NCBI GenBank assembly: GCA_907165065.1
Contig: OU015528.1
Coordinates: 39,547,515-39,611,514, forward strand
Direction: 5' to 3'
Length of the DNA stretch: 64,000 nt
DNA from: Caprimulgus europaeus
Taxonomy: Eukaryota; Chordata; Aves; Caprimulgiformes; Caprimulgidae
Shown here in pieces: positions 61,959 to 64,000 of this stretch (position 1 is the stretch's first letter; every line of letters starts with the position of its first letter). The notes under the pieces are model-generated. The model saw only the letters and a list, made by a program, of their open reading frames with translations. It was not told where the DNA came from and did no database searches. Both the position numbers and the translations under genes were made by a program.

Positions 61959-64000
61959 CTATGAAAGGAACAAAGTATAAATCAAAGTGAGAGAGAGAAG
62001 AGTCAGCACTTAACAAATGTGAAATCTTCTAATACCTTCTCAGTTTGAATTAGTGTCATTCACCACAATGCTTTTCTGATCACATGCAAAGACTATTTAC
62101 ATGAATCTTGGCCATACAGCTTATAAGACATGAAAAGCCCAGAGACACTGAGTTTCTAAACCACTGTAACATTTTGAAGCAGATCTTACTGAAAGTGAGT
62201 TATTACCTAATCTAGTTGTTTGCTTATGTGAAATTCTGGGCATTTAATCAAACTTTTAAAGAGATATAGTGATGCAATTAGGAGCTGAATCAACATTTCT
62301 TAAAAAACTCTACACCTTGACTTGTAACAAGAGCAAGCAACAAGCTGCTCTCAACAAGAGCAGCAAGACTGAATTTATAAAGGAAATACAGAACACTGTG
62401 CATACAACATTCTGAATTTCATGTGATCTTAAGCCGTTTCAGAAGACTGTTCCTGTTGATTTCTCTGCATGCACCTCAGATGCTCAGAAAGCAGATGACA
62501 CAATGTACAAAATAATGATTCTATCCAGCTAAGCAAGAAAACTGGATCAGCCCATTTCTACCAGGCTTTAGAGACTAGAGACATGAGGGAGAAAAGAAGT
62601 GTAGTATTATAGATCCAGATCTTGCAGGTCTCATAAACTCTCTTTAAAGATATATTTGAAAATGTAACTGTTACTTCACTGTTAGACATGTATATCTAAA
62701 ACAATTCCTTTTTTTTCATGGTCTTATTCCCAAGAAGTGGCCATATATAATTCTAACTTCAGGGTGTATACCCATTTATTTCAGTAAAACTAATTGCCAG
62801 CAAATATATCCATACACTAAGTGCACTGACAAGTTCAGAGCCCAACTTCCTCCTTGCTGTTAAAGTGTATTTAGAAGCAGAGCTAACAAAACATTCAGGC
62901 ATCAGCAATTATCAGCATGCCACTTAATTTTCAAATGTGTGTCGCATGCTGCAATATAGAGTACTGTGCTGGCCACTTAATATGAAGGGCTTATGACTTT
63001 TGATTACAACCACTGTAAGGCTAAACAAAAGTACTTGAGAGATGCAGACTGTGGCATGTCAGAGCAAGCTACAAAGCAAAGATCTAAAGACCTCAGAAGC
63101 TTAGACTCAGAGCTATTAAGTGGTATAATCGGTCTCTTCATCTCTGTGAAGAGAGAAAAATTAAGCAAAGTTCAGAAACCAATGTGGGATTTACCCTCAA
63201 CTCCAGCTAAGTCCTACTTTAAGTTTCTTCATCCAGTGTCAAATTTCTAGGGCTTTTTTACAAGTCAAAATACACTGTCATTTGCACATCCTTAACAGAT
63301 AGCTTATCTCATGGAACATGGTTTATTTTAGAAAAGTTAAACTTTCCTAAAGTGCGGGAGGCCTCAGATTTTACGGTTCTATCCACTCCTACTTAGGTCC
63401 ATACTTGTTATTTTGATCTTCATGAAATATACACAAATTGGACATCACTTTCCATTGTCAAGATCTCACAAAGATCCTAAGCATGGAGTACCTACAGTCT
63501 TGAGTCTAAGAAAAGCAGAAAATAAAACAGAAGAAAGTAAATCTGAGAAAAACTACTGATGGACTGAAGAATATTGATCTTATTTACCTCACAGCTATAG
63601 GTCATTGTTAGCAATGAAATAGCTAACAAAATAGCTTGTGTTTTATTTTCATTACATCTTCATTGATATTGCTCACACAGCATTTGGCCAAAACCTGTGC
63701 CAGGCCCTGAACAACATGCTGGTTTTGAGGTTACGATACTCCCTCACAGAGCCAAAGACAATCGTCTGTCTACCCACTTCGGCAAATACAGACTATCTGC
63801 GTAAGGATTGTTTCTACTGAGGTAGCAGCTACATTCCCATTCAGTAAACAACGCAAAGGACTTACGGACAACAAGAGACAGAAGGAAATAAATGTGAGGA
63901 AAACTGAGGAGTGGAGCAACAACCACATTCCAAAATGAGGGGAACTATCTGTCTTAAGAATATGTAAGACAAATAATACCATTAAATACCATTGATTTAT
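61959..64000 (-). other. SLC6A15: SLC6A15 intron upstream of the TM2 exon (continues beyond window)
   Basis: I searched this stretch on the minus strand for TM1 (NVWRFPY-type) and the acidic N-terminal tail and found neither, so the preceding coding exon is beyond 64000. It is unique AT-rich sequence. An antisense 85-codon open frame at 62993-63250 has no recognisable motif and is treated as chance. No repeat family was recognised. Confidence 0.7.

Noticed and set aside
62993-63250. 85-codon plus-strand frame upstream of the TM2 exon
   Set aside because: Antisense to SLC6A15, no motif. Not the missing N-terminal exon, which must be on the minus strand and contain TM1.
1-64000. CRISPR arrays, tRNA or rRNA genes, bacterial-type operons
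   Set aside because: None was seen. The window is vertebrate nuclear DNA, and no cloverleaf or rRNA core was recognised by eye.

Overview
This is a vertebrate, almost certainly avian, nuclear DNA window. It is AT-rich and intron-rich. It carries CR1 LINEs that end in the (ATTCTATG)n-type tail typical of birds, and LTR elements of a kind that I recognise as common in bird genomes. There are no bacterial-style operons and no long continuous host reading frames.

Right part (about 43.8-62 kb, minus strand): the 3' three-quarters of SLC6A15 (B0AT2/SBAT1/v7-3), a sodium-dependent neutral amino acid transporter of neurons. Ten coding exons can be placed to the base. All have GT-AG junctions and phases that join without error, giving 632 residues from TM2 through TM12 to the cytoplasmic C terminus and its TAA stop. 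The N-terminal coding exon(s) (about 95-100 residues, the N-terminal tail plus TM1) and the promoter lie beyond 64000. One CR1 fragment sits in an intron, and a short LTR fragment lies about 1.1 kb past the stop.

Left part (1 to about 43.7 kb): intergenic DNA with no recognisable host gene. From knowledge of the mammalian locus this would be the gene-poor interval between SLC6A15 and TMTC2. It holds a fairly young 2.35-kb CR1 (405-2760), a CR1 scrap (about 3.13-3.39 kb), two related direct-orientation CR1 copies (11.08-12.73 and 28.19-29.80 kb), a solo CR1 tail (35.44 kb), another CR1 subfamily copy (40.95-41.37 kb), and two full-length-looking LTRs of one family in opposite orientation (24.2-25.2 kb plus, 32.8-34.0 kb minus). 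The rest is unique AT-rich sequence with poly-A tracts and a few palindromes.

Most notable: the two CR1 copies at 11.1 and 28.3 kb are identical by eye over 753 bp, including shared stop and frameshift lesions. They diverge visibly downstream, which is the pattern expected of recent gene conversion (or of an assembly error). I found no new gene system. A pair of phase-compatible exon-like segments on the plus strand (8.6 and 21.8 kb) is the only other hint of an unrecognised transcript.
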